A stretch of DNA of 48,137 nt from an uncultured Barnesiella sp. (GTDB lineage: Bacteria; Bacteroidota; Bacteroidia; Bacteroidales; Barnesiellaceae): assembly GCA_944320015.1 (NCBI GenBank), contig CALUFO010000019.1, positions 1-48,137 on the forward strand. The letters run 5' to 3'. A program made the position numbers and the translations under genes. Below, one piece after another: positions 16,527 to 24,282 of the stretch. The notes below the pieces were generated by a model. That model had not been told where the DNA came from, made no database searches, and saw nothing but the letters and a program-made list of their open reading frames with translations. The stretch's first letter is position 1, and each line of letters begins with the position of its first letter.

Positions 16527-16986
16527 GACTCTCACTCCCCCCGAAGCCCTACACCGAGCCGCCGCCCTCTGCTCCGCCTCGGAACATTGCATCGCCGACA
16601 TTCGCCAGAAACTCACCCGATGGGGCATCGGGAACAACGACGCGCAATCTATCGTCGACCGATTGGTTCAAGAACGGTTTATCGACGAAAACCGATATGC
16701 CGTCGCCTTCGCAAAAGACAAATTCAGGTTCTCGGGGTGGGGTCGGATAAAAATACGTTATGCCTTGCAACAAAAGCAGATAAGCGACAGCGACATCAAC
16801 GAGGCTCTCGCAGTAATCGACGAGGAACAATACACCGCCCGATTGCTCGACCTGTTGAAAACCAGAGCCCACCCGTTGGCCGACGAAGACCCAGAATCCC
16901 GCCGCGCCAAACTATTCAGGTTCGCCGCCTCCCGAGGATTTGAAAACAGACTTATTTTCAATGCGTTCAAATCTTTGGGACTATGA
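16519..16986 (+). CDS. recX: Regulatory protein RecX
   Basis: A 155-residue, all-helical, basic protein. RecX-type tandem three-helix repeats are visible: CIADIRQKLTRWGIGNNDAQSIVDRLVQERFIDENRYAVAF, then GWGRIKIRYALQQKQISDSDINEAL, and a C-terminal repeat SRRAKLFRFAASRGFENRLIFNAF. RecX caps RecA filaments and modulates recombination. The gene overlaps prmC by eight bases and comF by four (ATGA), so translation is coupled. Confidence 0.9.
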   Translation: MAKTLTPPEALHRAAALCSASEHCIADIRQKLTRWGIGNNDAQSIVDRLVQERFIDENRYAVAFAKDKFRFSGWGRIKIRYALQQKQISDSDINEALAVIDEEQYTARLLDLLKTRAHPLADEDPESRRAKLFRFAASRGFENRLIFNAFKSLGL

Positions 16987-17678
16987 AAGCAGGGCTCTTT
17001 TTCAAAGAATTGACCGACCTGTTCTTCCCCCGGCTTTGTCCTATCTGCCGACAAGCCTTGAACCGGGGAGAAGAAGGCATCTGCACCACTTGTTTGCACC
17101 GGCTTCCGCGCACCGGCTATCATCGCGACCCATTTAGTCCCATGGCCCAGCTCTTTCTCGGGAAAGTGCCGATAGAGCGTTGTGCCGCCTTTTTCTTCTT
17201 CACCTCGCCCGGAGATGCCCGCCAACTGATACACCACATCAAATACCACGGCGGCAAACAGTGTGGCAGCATCATCGGCGAAATCTACGCCCATGAGCTG
17301 TTGCCCTCGGGGTTCTTCGACGGCATCGACGCTTTGGTTCCCGTCCCCCTGCACCCCTCCAAACTACGCCACCGAGGCTACAATCAATGCGAATGGATAG
17401 CCGCCGGAATCGAACGAGCCACCGGCATAGAACAATGCTCCGACTGGCTATACCACACCCGCAACACCCGGTCGCAAACCCGCAAAGGAATCTACGACCG
17501 CTGGCTCGATACCCACAAAGCCTACGAAACAGCGCCCGAGCTCGACCTCTCCCGCCGTCACATCTTGCTCATCGACGATGTCGTAACCACCGGAGCCACC
17601 CTACTCGCTTGCGCACAAGCGCTGTACACATGCGGAAATCCACGCATCAGTTGCCTGACACTCGCTGCCGCACAGTGA
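16983..17678 (+). CDS. comF: ComF family phosphoribosyltransferase-like protein
   Basis: A 231-residue protein with an N-terminal zinc-binding double cysteine pair (CPICRQ and CTTCL, residues 19-37), a middle part VPVPLHPSKLRHRGYNQCEWIA and the PRPP-binding loop HILLIDDVVTTGATLLACAQAL. ComF proteins take part in DNA uptake in competent bacteria, and in other bacteria the role is not settled. Last gene of the prmC-recX-comF unit; a new promoter follows. Confidence 0.9.
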   Translation: MKAGLFFKELTDLFFPRLCPICRQALNRGEEGICTTCLHRLPRTGYHRDPFSPMAQLFLGKVPIERCAAFFFFTSPGDARQLIHHIKYHGGKQCGSIIGEIYAHELLPSGFFDGIDALVPVPLHPSKLRHRGYNQCEWIAAGIERATGIEQCSDWLYHTRNTRSQTRKGIYDRWLDTHKAYETAPELDLSRRHILLIDDVVTTGATLLACAQALYTCGNPRISCLTLAAAQ

Positions 17679-17728
17679 ATTTTTTATATTTTTCATCGGT
17701 CTCACAACCGTTTATCTGCTATTTTTCT

Positions 17729-17736
17729 TACCTTTG
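17729..17736 (+). promoter_or_regulatory. -7 element for pyrE
   Basis: TACCTTTG, exact consensus, 29 bases before the pyrE start, preceded by T-rich DNA. A clean -33 TTTG is not seen. Confidence 0.6.
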
Positions 17737-17765
17737 TATGTCAAACATACTAAACATTATTCATC

Positions 17766-18422
17766 ATGAAAACGGTAGAACGATTACTTGCAGAAAAACT
17801 ATTGAAAATCAGAGCTATCATATTACAGCCCGAAAATCCTTTCGTTTGGGCATCTGGCTGGAATTCTCCTATATATACCGACAACCGCCGGACACTCTCC
17901 TACCCCGAAGTGAGAACTTTCATCAAAGTAGAACTTTGCCGGGTTATCATGGAAAATTTCGGCGAAGTCGACGCCATTGCCGGGGTCGCTACCGGAGCTA
18001 TCGCTCAGGGCGCGCTCGTGGCCGAGACATTAGGACTACCTTATGTTTATGTCCGTTCGTCACCCAAAGACCACGGGTTGGAAAACCTCATCGAAGGCAA
18101 CTTGAAGCCCGGTCAAAAAGTAGTTGTCATCGAAGACCTCATCTCTACCGGAGGCAGCAGTTTGAAAGCAGTCGAAGCCGTACGCAACGCCGGTTGCGAA
18201 GTCATTGGCATGGCCGCCATTTTTACCTATGGGTTCCCCATCTCCACCCGCAAATTCAAAGCGGCTCAGGTCGAATTAATCACATTGAGCAACTACAATG
18301 CCATGCTCGAGATTGCATTGGAAACCAACTATATCAAACCCGAAGACCTCGAAACCTTGCAAGAGTGGCGCAAAGACCCCGCAAACTGGCAAGGGCCTAA
18401 CAACAATACACCTGCAGTATGA
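17766..18422 (+). CDS. pyrE: Orotate phosphoribosyltransferase
   Basis: Joins orotate to PRPP in pyrimidine synthesis. The 218-residue protein has NPFVWASGWNSPIYTDNR, the flexible-loop YVRSSPKDHG and the PRPP-binding motif VVVIEDLISTGGSSLKAVEAV. Starts 30 bases after a -7 element and overlaps the SRPBCC gene by four bases. Confidence 0.96.
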   Translation: MKTVERLLAEKLLKIRAIILQPENPFVWASGWNSPIYTDNRRTLSYPEVRTFIKVELCRVIMENFGEVDAIAGVATGAIAQGALVAETLGLPYVYVRSSPKDHGLENLIEGNLKPGQKVVVIEDLISTGGSSLKAVEAVRNAGCEVIGMAAIFTYGFPISTRKFKAAQVELITLSNYNAMLEIALETNYIKPEDLETLQEWRKDPANWQGPNNNTPAV

Positions 18423-18841
18423 CAAGTTTCGAAAGTAAAACCGTGAGAATAACTCACCCGGCCGAGAAAGTATTCGCCCTGCTATCCGACCTCTCCAACC
18501 TCGAACGCTTCCAAGGCGTACTGAACGCCCCCGGGAACGACAAGTTGAAAATTACAGGATACGACCGCGACAGCCTCTCTATCGAGGTGAGCCCCGTGGG
18601 GACTCTCACTTTCAGAATCGTAAATCGAGAGCCCTATAAAACCATCAAGTTCGAGGCCGAGAACTCACCACTTCCGCTCAATCTATGGATACAATTCGTC
18701 TCTACCGGAGAGAACGAAACAGCTTCGCGCATAACGATAAAGGCCGACCTTAACCCCTTTATCAAGCCCATGCTCTCCAAACCATTGCAAGAGGGAGCCG
18801 ACAAAATGGCCGATATGCTTGTCGTACTTCCTTATGAATAG
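18419..18841 (+). CDS. SRPBCC-fold small protein
   Basis: A 140-residue protein with the START/SRPBCC outline: VRITHPAEKVFALLSDLSNLERFQG at the start, central beta strands (LSIEVSPVGTLTFRIVNREPYKTIKFE) and a long C-terminal helix MLSKPLQEGADKMADMLVVL. Such folds bind hydrophobic ligands. The ligand is unknown. It overlaps pyrE by four bases (ATGA) and lies 41 bases before argH, so it is part of this metabolic operon. Confidence 0.8.
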   Translation: MTSFESKTVRITHPAEKVFALLSDLSNLERFQGVLNAPGNDKLKITGYDRDSLSIEVSPVGTLTFRIVNREPYKTIKFEAENSPLPLNLWIQFVSTGENETASRITIKADLNPFIKPMLSKPLQEGADKMADMLVVLPYE

Positions 18842-18882
18842 GAAGATTACCTTTTTCATGACAACCCAAAAACATAACCCGA

Positions 18883-20223
18883 ATGGCACAAAAACTGTGG
18901 GAAAAATCGGTACAGGTCGACCGTGATGTAGAACGGTTTACCGTCGGGAGAGACCGGGAAATGGATTTATATCTGGCTCCCTACGACATTTTGGGGTCGC
19001 TGGCCCATATCGACATGCTGCAATCCATCGGACTGCTCTCGGCCGAAGAACTGGAAAAATTGACCGAGGAACTACGACTCATCTATCGCGATACCGAGTC
19101 GGGCAAATTCACAATCGAAGAAGGAGTCGAGGATGTCCATTCGCAAGTCGAGTTGCAGCTCACCCGCAGGTTGGGCGACATAGGTAAAAAGATACACAGC
19201 GGGCGTTCGCGCAACGACCAAGTATTGGTCGACTTGAAACTCTTCACCCGCGCAAGACTGCGACACATCGTAGAAAAAACCGCCAGACTATTCGACACGC
19301 TCATCGCACAAAGCGAAAAATACAAGCAAGTGCTCATGCCGGGATACACCCACCTGCAAGTAGCCATGCCCTCGTCGTTCGGGCTGTGGTTCGCCGCCTA
19401 CGCCGAAAGTCTGGTCGACGACCTCATCGGCATGCAAGCCGCCTACCGGGTATGCAACCGCAACCCATTGGGCTCGGCTGCCGGATACGGCTCGTCGTTC
19501 CCCCTCAACCGCACAAAAACCACCGACAGCCTCGGCTTCGAGTCGATGGACTACAACGTCGTCTACGCTCAAATGGGGCGAGGGAAAACCGAGCGCGTCG
19601 TCGCCTCGGCCATCGCCTCGATTGCCGCCACGCTGGCCAAACTGGCCTTCGACGCCTGCCTGTACAACTCGCAAAATTTCGCCTTTATCAAGCTCCCCGA
19701 CGCATTCACCACAGGATCGAGCATCATGCCCCATAAAAAGAACCCAGACGTATTCGAGTTGACCCGGGCCAAATGCAACAAAATACAGGCGATGCCCTAC
19801 CAAATCACCCTTATCGCCAACAACTTGCCGTCGGGCTATTTCAGAGACCTTCAAATCATCAAAGAACTGTTCCTGCCGGCGTTCGACGAATTGGAAGACT
19901 GCCTGCACATGGTCGAGCTCATGATGTCGCAAATCGAAGTCAACGAGCATATCCTCGACGACAAACGCTACGACTACATGTTCAGCGTCGAGGAAGTCAA
20001 TCGCCGTGTACAAGCCGGCACCCCGTTCCGCGACGCCTACAAACAAGTGGGATTGGAAATCGAAGCCGGGGACTTTACCCCCGACAAACACATCGCCCAC
20101 ACCCACGAAGGCAGCATAGGCAACCTGTGCAACGACCGCATCGTCGCCCTCATGCGACAAACACTCGACAGCTTCCAATTCGATAAAGCTCAAAAAGCCG
20201 AAGCACGGCTTTTAGGACGATAA
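18883..20223 (+). CDS. argH: Argininosuccinate lyase
   Basis: Final enzyme of arginine synthesis, 446 residues. The fumarase/aspartase signature TGSSIMPHKKNPD lies near residue 280, and the N-terminal part has EGVEDVHSQVE and KIHSGRSRNDQV. A plain helical superfamily member with the usual length for Bacteroidetes. Followed 12 bases later by the aldo/keto reductase gene. Confidence 0.95.
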   Translation: MAQKLWEKSVQVDRDVERFTVGRDREMDLYLAPYDILGSLAHIDMLQSIGLLSAEELEKLTEELRLIYRDTESGKFTIEEGVEDVHSQVELQLTRRLGDIGKKIHSGRSRNDQVLVDLKLFTRARLRHIVEKTARLFDTLIAQSEKYKQVLMPGYTHLQVAMPSSFGLWFAAYAESLVDDLIGMQAAYRVCNRNPLGSAAGYGSSFPLNRTKTTDSLGFESMDYNVVYAQMGRGKTERVVASAIASIAATLAKLAFDACLYNSQNFAFIKLPDAFTTGSSIMPHKKNPDVFELTRAKCNKIQAMPYQITLIANNLPSGYFRDLQIIKELFLPAFDELEDCLHMVELMMSQIEVNEHILDDKRYDYMFSVEEVNRRVQAGTPFRDAYKQVGLEIEAGDFTPDKHIAHTHEGSIGNLCNDRIVALMRQTLDSFQFDKAQKAEARLLGR

Positions 20224-20235
20224 AAAAACGACATT

Positions 20236-21228
20236 ATGGACTACACCCCTCAACAAGACCGCTATACCAACGGCATGGTTTACCGCCGTTGCGGGAACAG
20301 TGGCATACAACTGCCCGTCATATCCCTCGGGTTTTGGCACAACTTCGGGTTCATCGACAACTACGCCACCGCCCTCGACATGGTCAAATACGCCTTCGAC
20401 CACGGTATATGCCACTTCGACTTGGCCAACAATTACGGCCCCCCGGCCGGCAGCGCCGAAGAGAATTTCGGCCGTATGATGAAACAATGCTTCGCCCCCC
20501 ACCGCGACGAAATGTTTATCTCGTCGAAAGCCGGTCACGAAATGTGGGACGGCCCTTACGGCGGGTGCAGCTCCCGCAAAAACCTCATGGCCAGTATCGA
20601 CCAAAGCCTGCGGCGAATGAACATCGACTATGTCGACATCTTTTACAGCCACCGCTACGACGGCGTGACCCCCATAGACGAGACCATGCAAGCTCTCGTC
20701 GACATCGTGCACCAAGGCAAGGCCCTCTATATAGGGCTCTCGAAATACCCCATCGAAAAATTACTCTACGCCCTGAACTATCTGCACGAAGCCGGAGTAC
20801 CCTGCCTCGCCTACCAAGGCCGCTACAACATGTTCGACCGCCTCATGGAAGAACGGCATCTGCAAATCTGCGCATCCAAAGGTATCGGGGTCGTCGCATT
20901 CTCGCCTTTGGCGCAAGGCATACTCACCGACAAATACCTCAACGGCATTCCCGCCGACTCCCGCGCCGCCCGACCCGAAGGCTATTTGAAAACCTCCGAC
21001 GTCACCTCCGAGAAAATCGCCAAAGTAGCCCGCTTGAAAACAATAGCCGATGAGCGGGGACAATCCATTTCGCAATTGGCCTTGGCGTGGGTGCTGCGCC
21101 GGGACGAGGTAAGCAGCGTAATCATTGGCGCCCGCAACCTCGATCAACTGAAAGACAGCCTGCGCACCACCTCGAAACTCACCCTCGACACCTCGGAAAT
21201 CAACCGCATAGAAGAGATATTGAAATGA
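20236..21228 (+). CDS. Aldo/keto reductase, YghZ/MgrA-like
   Basis: A 330-residue TIM-barrel NADPH oxidoreductase resembling glyceraldehyde-3-phosphate reductase YghZ (long loop FDLANNYGPPAGSAEENFG, GCSSRKNLMASIDQSLRRM). The catalytic tetrad is complete: Asp and Tyr in FDLANNYG, Lys in ISSKAG, His in FYSHRYD. NADP binding end: SSVIIGARNLDQLKD. The substrate is uncertain. Its stop overlaps the next gene's start. Confidence 0.9.
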   Translation: MDYTPQQDRYTNGMVYRRCGNSGIQLPVISLGFWHNFGFIDNYATALDMVKYAFDHGICHFDLANNYGPPAGSAEENFGRMMKQCFAPHRDEMFISSKAGHEMWDGPYGGCSSRKNLMASIDQSLRRMNIDYVDIFYSHRYDGVTPIDETMQALVDIVHQGKALYIGLSKYPIEKLLYALNYLHEAGVPCLAYQGRYNMFDRLMEERHLQICASKGIGVVAFSPLAQGILTDKYLNGIPADSRAARPEGYLKTSDVTSEKIAKVARLKTIADERGQSISQLALAWVLRRDEVSSVIIGARNLDQLKDSLRTTSKLTLDTSEINRIEEILK

Positions 21229-21713
21229 TGAAAAAATTGAGCTACATACTCGCCACTCTCACCGTCCTCCTCATCGCCGGCTGCGATGCCGGAGACCACG
21301 ACCGCATACCGGCCGCCGCCGTTTTCGTAGAATTTAAAAGCCAAGTCGTGTGGGATCAATACGGCGTAACCGGCAGTTTCATGCACCGTCGCTTTATCCG
21401 CAATCAAAATGAACCCGCAGGATTCCCCTACACCATATCCTCGGCCACCGGATATAGCGGGCTCATGCTCGTGACCAACGAACACGCCACACCCTTCGTG
21501 TACGACCTGTGCTGCCCCGTAGAAATCAACTCCAACATACGCATCGAGTTCGACGACGAAAACCTCTGCCTGAGATGCCCCCGTTGCGGCTCCACCTACG
21601 ACATCTCGACCGGAGGTCCCATGACAGGGTCGGCAGCCGACGGCCGCTACTTCCTGCAAAGCTACATCATCACACCCTATGGCACCGCCGGAGGCTGGCG
21701 AATATCGCGCTGA
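21225..21713 (+). CDS. Rieske-like lipoprotein with cysteines in place of histidines
   Basis: A 162-residue predicted lipoprotein: signal MMKKLSYILATLTVLLIAGC with lipobox Cys20. The C-terminal half follows the layout of a Rieske domain (FVYDLCCPVE, then LRCPRCGSTYDISTGGPMTGSA), where the second motif normally reads CPCHGS. Here the candidate ligands are Cys96/97 and Cys115, 118, 121, with no histidine at the ligand positions. It could be a rubredoxin-like or [2Fe-2S] site or a structural zinc site. The start overlaps the aldo/keto reductase stop, so translation is coupled. Confidence 0.75.
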   Translation: MMKKLSYILATLTVLLIAGCDAGDHDRIPAAAVFVEFKSQVVWDQYGVTGSFMHRRFIRNQNEPAGFPYTISSATGYSGLMLVTNEHATPFVYDLCCPVEINSNIRIEFDDENLCLRCPRCGSTYDISTGGPMTGSAADGRYFLQSYIITPYGTAGGWRISR

Positions 21714-21833
21714 CCCCATGCACCAATGGAACCGGCAGACTCTCACTCAGACGAATGTGCCCCGCATACCCCGAAAGGAAAAGCACATCACAGCAGATAT
21801 AAAACCAAGCCCCGTATATTTTCCGACCTGTAA

Positions 21834-21865
21834 TTTGGCAGAAACGAAAAAGCATTCTATCTTTG
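21834..21865 (+). promoter_or_regulatory. Promoter of the tRNA-Gly/tRNA-Leu unit
   Basis: TTTG (21834-21837), 20 bases, TATCTTTG (21858-21865): exact Bacteroidetes consensus. The predicted start lies a few bases before the tRNA-Gly 5' end. Confidence 0.85.
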
Positions 21866-21876
21866 CACACGCAATT

Positions 21877-21952
21877 GCGAAAATAGCTCAGTTGGTAGAG
21901 CACAACCTTGCCAAGGTTGGGGTCGCGGGTTCGAGTCCCGTTTTTCGCTCCA
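21877..21952 (+). tRNA. tRNA-Gly (GCC)
   Basis: 76 bases with acceptor GCGAAAA paired to TTTTCGC, D-arm AGCTCAGTTGGTAGAGC, anticodon loop TTGCCAA (anticodon GCC), T-loop GGTTCGAGTCC and an encoded CCA. Confidence 0.97.
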
Positions 21953-21957
21953 AGGCT

Positions 21958-22041
21958 GCCCGAATGGTGGAATGGTAGACACGAAGGACTTAAAATCCTT
22001 TGGCTATTGCAGCTGTGGGGGTTCAAGTCCCCCTTCGGGTA
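21958..22041 (+). tRNA. tRNA-Leu (TAA)
   Basis: 84 bases: acceptor GCCCGAA/TTCGGGT, anticodon loop CTTAAAA (TAA), a long variable arm (class II tRNA), T-loop GGTTCAAGTCC, discriminator A. CCA is not encoded. Five bases after tRNA-Gly. Confidence 0.96.
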
Positions 22042-22047
22042 CTGCAT

Positions 22048-22087
22048 AGAGTTGATAATCAAAAGATTATCAACTCTTTTGTTTTTA
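22048..22087 (+). terminator. Intrinsic terminator of the tRNA unit
   Basis: AGAGTTGATAATC (22048-22060), loop AAAA, perfect 13-base complement (22065-22077), then TTTGTTTTT. One of the clearest terminators in the window. Confidence 0.93.
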
Positions 22088-22145
22088 TAGGAAACTTAAA
22101 TGAAGTGCTCCCCTCCGTCACAAATAAAATTTTTCCCAGTGTGGT

Positions 22146-23579
22146 CTATTTCAGGTTTTTCACAGCTTGCAGAATCATATCCACAGCTCCGTCGATACCG
22201 GTTCGCTCGGTATTAATAATTAAATCATAGCCGGCGACGTCGGTCCACTGCTTGCCGGTATAATGCCAATAGTGATTGGCTCGTCCGGTATTCACCCGCT
22301 CGATTTTACGGGCAGCTTCATCGGCGGGGATATGAAGTTTATCGGTAACCTGCCTGATGGCAAATTCCCTACCCGACATGATAAAGACACGAAGCACATG
22401 AGGATTATCACGGAGTATCCAATTGCCCAACCGCCCGATAATTACACACGGGCCGTTGTGTGCCAACTCACGAATGATGCGGCTTTGGTTCACATAAATG
22501 GCATCTTCTTTCGACGGATTCATCGAGGCGGGAATACCGCTATCGGCAAATATCAGTTCCCACAACCGGCCGGTCGAAATATTCTGCTCTGTCTCGGCCA
22601 CAAAATCGGTGGAATATCCCATTTGCCGGGCGGTTCGGTCTATAATCTGACGGTTATAACATGGGCACCCCAAACGGCGGGCGACCGCCTCGCCCACGGC
22701 ATTGCCGCCACTGCCATACATGCGGGCGATGGTAATAATGCGGTGCCCGTTCCATTCATCTCCGGCGGCCACCGTGGCGGCATCCCGCTCGGCCTTGGGT
22801 ATGAATATCTTGTCGAGCCACCCGATATGCGGCGAAATAATCCTAACCATCATGCCTACATAAAACATCGAGACCAAAGTTCCTACTCCTACCATCTCCC
22901 AACTCCACCGGCCGAAATAGATAAACATCAAAACCGTACCTACACAAACCAAAAAGGTATCGGTACAGATTTTCACTTTGCCAAAATCTCGATTGATCGT
23001 TTTGGAAATAGCCAGCGGAAAGCCTTCCCCGGCAAGCATCAACGAATCGCAACGCACTTCGCAGGCTATGCCAAACGCCAATATGGCTCCACCGATGAGC
23101 AACTCGACAAATCGCAACGGATAGCCTATCATGGGATTCATATCGAACGGGATCTGCAAAAAGCCCGTCAACCACATCGTCAAGTCGGTATAGAACCCGA
23201 AAAGAAAAGAGACCAAAATTTGAGCGTATTGGCGTTTTTCAAAATTCTTCCGCAACAACAAAACCTGCATCGAGATGAAAAACACATGCATACATATCGT
23301 CAACTGCCCCATCGTGAGACCTATCCCCGGGATAAGCGACAGAATATAAGGCGGAGCCGAAATAGGCGACGACCCGAGATTGGCACGAATCGACAACGAT
23401 GTGCCGAATGCTATTATAAAAAGAATAACTACAAAACCGGCATAGCGACGCAACCACTCTGCCTTACTCCTCTTCTCTCTCACTGTTCCATATTTCAAAT
23501 CGCCTGCGAAATTACACAAAATTCGGCCTTGGCGTCCGGCCGTGCCTTCGGCTTTAAACATATTTATACTTGATAACAC
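22146..23579 (-). CDS. YczE-like membrane domain fused to a cytidylate-kinase-like domain
   Basis: A 477-residue fusion. Residues ~46-262 form about five or six membrane segments of the YczE/YitT (DUF6198) kind: AFGTSLSIRANLGSSPISAPPYILS, MGQLTICMHVFFISMQ, CDSLMLAGEGFPLAISKTI. Residues ~280-477 form a P-loop kinase like cytidylate kinase: IITIARMYGSGGNAVGEAVA, CYNRQIIDRTA, CVIIGRLGNWIL (switch Arg) and VFIMSGREFAIRQV. The kinase part is likely cytosolic; its substrate is unknown. The true start may be downstream of 23579 (for example Met7), since the first ~35 residues look non-conserved. Confidence 0.82.
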   Translation of the reverse strand: MLSSINMFKAEGTAGRQGRILCNFAGDLKYGTVREKRSKAEWLRRYAGFVVILFIIAFGTSLSIRANLGSSPISAPPYILSLIPGIGLTMGQLTICMHVFFISMQVLLLRKNFEKRQYAQILVSFLFGFYTDLTMWLTGFLQIPFDMNPMIGYPLRFVELLIGGAILAFGIACEVRCDSLMLAGEGFPLAISKTINRDFGKVKICTDTFLVCVGTVLMFIYFGRWSWEMVGVGTLVSMFYVGMMVRIISPHIGWLDKIFIPKAERDAATVAAGDEWNGHRIITIARMYGSGGNAVGEAVARRLGCPCYNRQIIDRTARQMGYSTDFVAETEQNISTGRLWELIFADSGIPASMNPSKEDAIYVNQSRIIRELAHNGPCVIIGRLGNWILRDNPHVLRVFIMSGREFAIRQVTDKLHIPADEAARKIERVNTGRANHYWHYTGKQWTDVAGYDLIINTERTGIDGAVDMILQAVKNLK

Positions 23580-23787
23580 GGCTCAAAAAAACGTGGCAAT
23601 CGATAAAAGTGGTATATACTCCCGTAATTGATACAGCAGCGTGCCAACGACAGGTGTAATTTCGCCTCACGAATCTCATCATCAAAATTTTCGAAATCTA
23701 CGATTCACAAAGCTATTTTCACCCTATCGATAGTCGGGATACGGTTATATCCCGCAAAAGCCGAAAATCAAATTCAAGAAAAGAATC

Positions 23788-24172
23788 ACCGCCACCGTAG
23801 CCACTACATTGACCAAATCTGGGATGGTATGGGCGATGAAGCCTTCTATCTTTTCGATGTTCTGGTCCATCGTTTTCTTAATGGCTCCCGTGGAAGTGTT
23901 GTTCAGATACCCTAACGGGAGTTTTCCGATATGCTCGGACAGGCGGACGCACAACCCATATAAAATACAGAATGCCGCTACATGCGAGGACATCAGAGCT
24001 GCGTACAGCAATACCAATCCGCCAACAAGCCCTCCAAACGCTATCCATCCCCAGCGCATCATATACGTTCCGTCCGAAGTGGCAGGATTTACGCCATGTG
24101 ACAGCAGTTCTTTTAGGATTTCATAAACAGCCCAATAAGGCACTAGCATACATACCGCCCTTCCGGCGGACA
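23788..24172 (-). pseudogene. Truncated second copy of the ABC transporter gene
   Basis: This stretch is a close copy, about nine bases in ten by eye, of 27985-28369, the part encoding residues 31-158 of the ABC protein at 26655-28457. The frame is still open but both ends are missing, and changes include two Arg-to-Cys substitutions, so it cannot make a transporter. At the left end are two small palindromes (23724-23733, CTATCGATAG; 23735-23754, CGGGATA...TATCCCG); at the right end it breaks off at CGGCGGAC and meets a possible transposase fragment. Nothing recognisable was found in 23580-23787. Confidence 0.85.
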
Positions 24173-24200
24173 ACGAGGGTGTGTCAAAAAGCACACCTTC

Positions 24201-24278
24201 GCACAAAGAAAGAGACGCAGGCAGTTGAAAGAACTGGAAGCGCACAGGGACAAGCTGCGGGAATACGACAACCATCTG
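24201..24278 (+). pseudogene. Possible transposase fragment
   Basis: One frame reads AQRKRRRQLKELEAHRDK then LREYDNHL, a charged helical stretch like the middle of IS1182-type transposases just before their conserved core. It is cut off at both ends and runs into the stop of the ABC gene at 24283. Just upstream GGGTGTGTCAAAAAGC (24177-24192) resembles an insertion sequence end. The family match is from memory and weak. Confidence 0.4.
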
Positions 24279-24282
24279 TTAT

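Noticed and set aside
21958-22041. tRNA-Leu as attachment site of the downstream cassette
   Set aside because: No repeat of the tRNA 3' end was seen near the cassette, and no integrase gene is present; an intact gene separates them.
23628-23915. Plus-strand open frame over the ABC remnant
   Set aside because: It covers the antisense of the duplicated ABC fragment and unrelated upstream DNA, without recognisable protein features.
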